In this document: piece by piece, positions 5,428 through 5,519 of the stretch
Numbering within the stretch: the stretch's first letter is position 1
Layout: every line of letters starts with the position of its first letter
DNA from: Verrucomicrobiota bacterium
GTDB taxonomy: Bacteria > Verrucomicrobiota > Verrucomicrobiia > Opitutales > UBA2995
Assembly (NCBI GenBank): GCA_027297085.1
Contig: JAPUIL010000676.1
Location: forward strand, 1 to 5,519
DNA length: 5,519 nucleotides
Direction: 5' to 3'
Translations under genes and position numbers: made by a program
The notes under the pieces: generated by a model
Database searches by the model: none
Told to the model about the DNA's origin: nothing
What the model saw: only the letters and a program-made list of their open reading frames with translations

Positions 5428-5519
5428 GTCAAAGAATCAATCGCGGCACAAAAACCTCTCAAACATGATTGTTTTTGAAAAGTAAGACACTAATCAAAAT
5501 CTATTGCGTCCCTGCCATG

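Larger units (their letters stand above)
4112..5519. other. repeat-rich region without a recognisable gene
   Basis: About 1.4 kb without any reading frame that I recognise or that has a convincing start. The longest frames (78, 71 and 64 codons) translate short repeats and have no family features. Stops are frequent in all frames. Composition changes in blocks: A/T-rich around 4125-4280 and 4310-4430, mixed at 4430-4700, richer in G+C at 4710-5190, and A/T-rich again after 5225. Pieces I can name are listed separately: a GTTATTAG pair, an ACGCTAAG repeat, the GCTTCGAC hairpin, a GATCAG micro-repeat, a nested stem-loop structure and a heptamer-bearing inverted repeat. Between them (4311-4727, 4775-4885, 4901-5004, 5171-5298) I see no tRNA, rRNA, CRISPR or clear promoter. 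The region reads as an accumulation site for short intergenic repeats, perhaps with decayed coding remnants. Confidence 0.6.

Noticed and set aside
5449..5519. Possible 3' end of a minus-strand gene at the right edge, with a terminator at 5449-5477
   Set aside because: One minus frame is open from 5519 to a stop at 5490-5492, and CAAAAAC/GTTTTTG (5449-5455, 5471-5477) could form a hairpin beyond it. Nine codons are far too few to call a gene, and the A/T stem is weak.

Overview
The window looks like ordinary bacterial chromosome of intermediate G+C, with tightly packed plus-strand genes followed by a repeat-rich, apparently gene-free stretch. The organism is probably a menaquinone-respiring environmental Gram-negative. 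A MenE of the 'SGGTSGKVRF' type, mostly weak or absent Shine-Dalgarno sequences, and abundant short dispersed intergenic repeats would fit Verrucomicrobiota (Opitutia-like). That assignment is a low-confidence inference; no marker gene in the window proves it.

Layout. Bases 1-1752 hold the end of menC (o-succinylbenzoate synthase) and a complete menE (o-succinylbenzoate-CoA ligase). The two overlap by ATGA and catalyse consecutive steps of menaquinone biosynthesis. Bases 1749-2372 hold a self-contained ParDE-type toxin-antitoxin operon: a predicted promoter, a palindromic operator overlapping its -10 box, a ribbon-helix-helix antitoxin and a RelE/ParE-fold toxin whose start overlaps the antitoxin stop (TAATG). 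Bases 2384-4111 hold a full-length bacterial family X DNA polymerase (PolX: helix-hairpin-helix, Pol beta-type nucleotidyltransferase and PHP nuclease domains). It starts only 11 bases after the toxin stop, without a visible promoter or ribosome site of its own.

Bases 4112-5519 (about 1.4 kb) contain no ORF I would accept as a gene. The stretch is a patchwork of short repeats: a weak hairpin behind polX, a GTTATTAG direct repeat, an ACGCTAAG repeat, a GCTTCGAC/GTCGAAGC hairpin carrying the widespread TTCGACAAGCTCAGGA-type word, a long nested inverted-repeat structure near 5005-5170, and a 129-bp element whose 29-bp inverted arms each hold three ATCCGTG-like heptamers at about 10.5-bp spacing.

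The genes fall into three functional blocks: quinone synthesis (respiration), a stabilising or stress-responsive toxin-antitoxin pair, and DNA repair synthesis. The toxin-antitoxin pair looks like a cassette lying between menE and polX and may now drive polX by read-through. I see no convincing new multi-gene system. The most worthwhile leads are the operator/promoter arrangement with polX downstream, and the two structured repeat elements in the 3' part.
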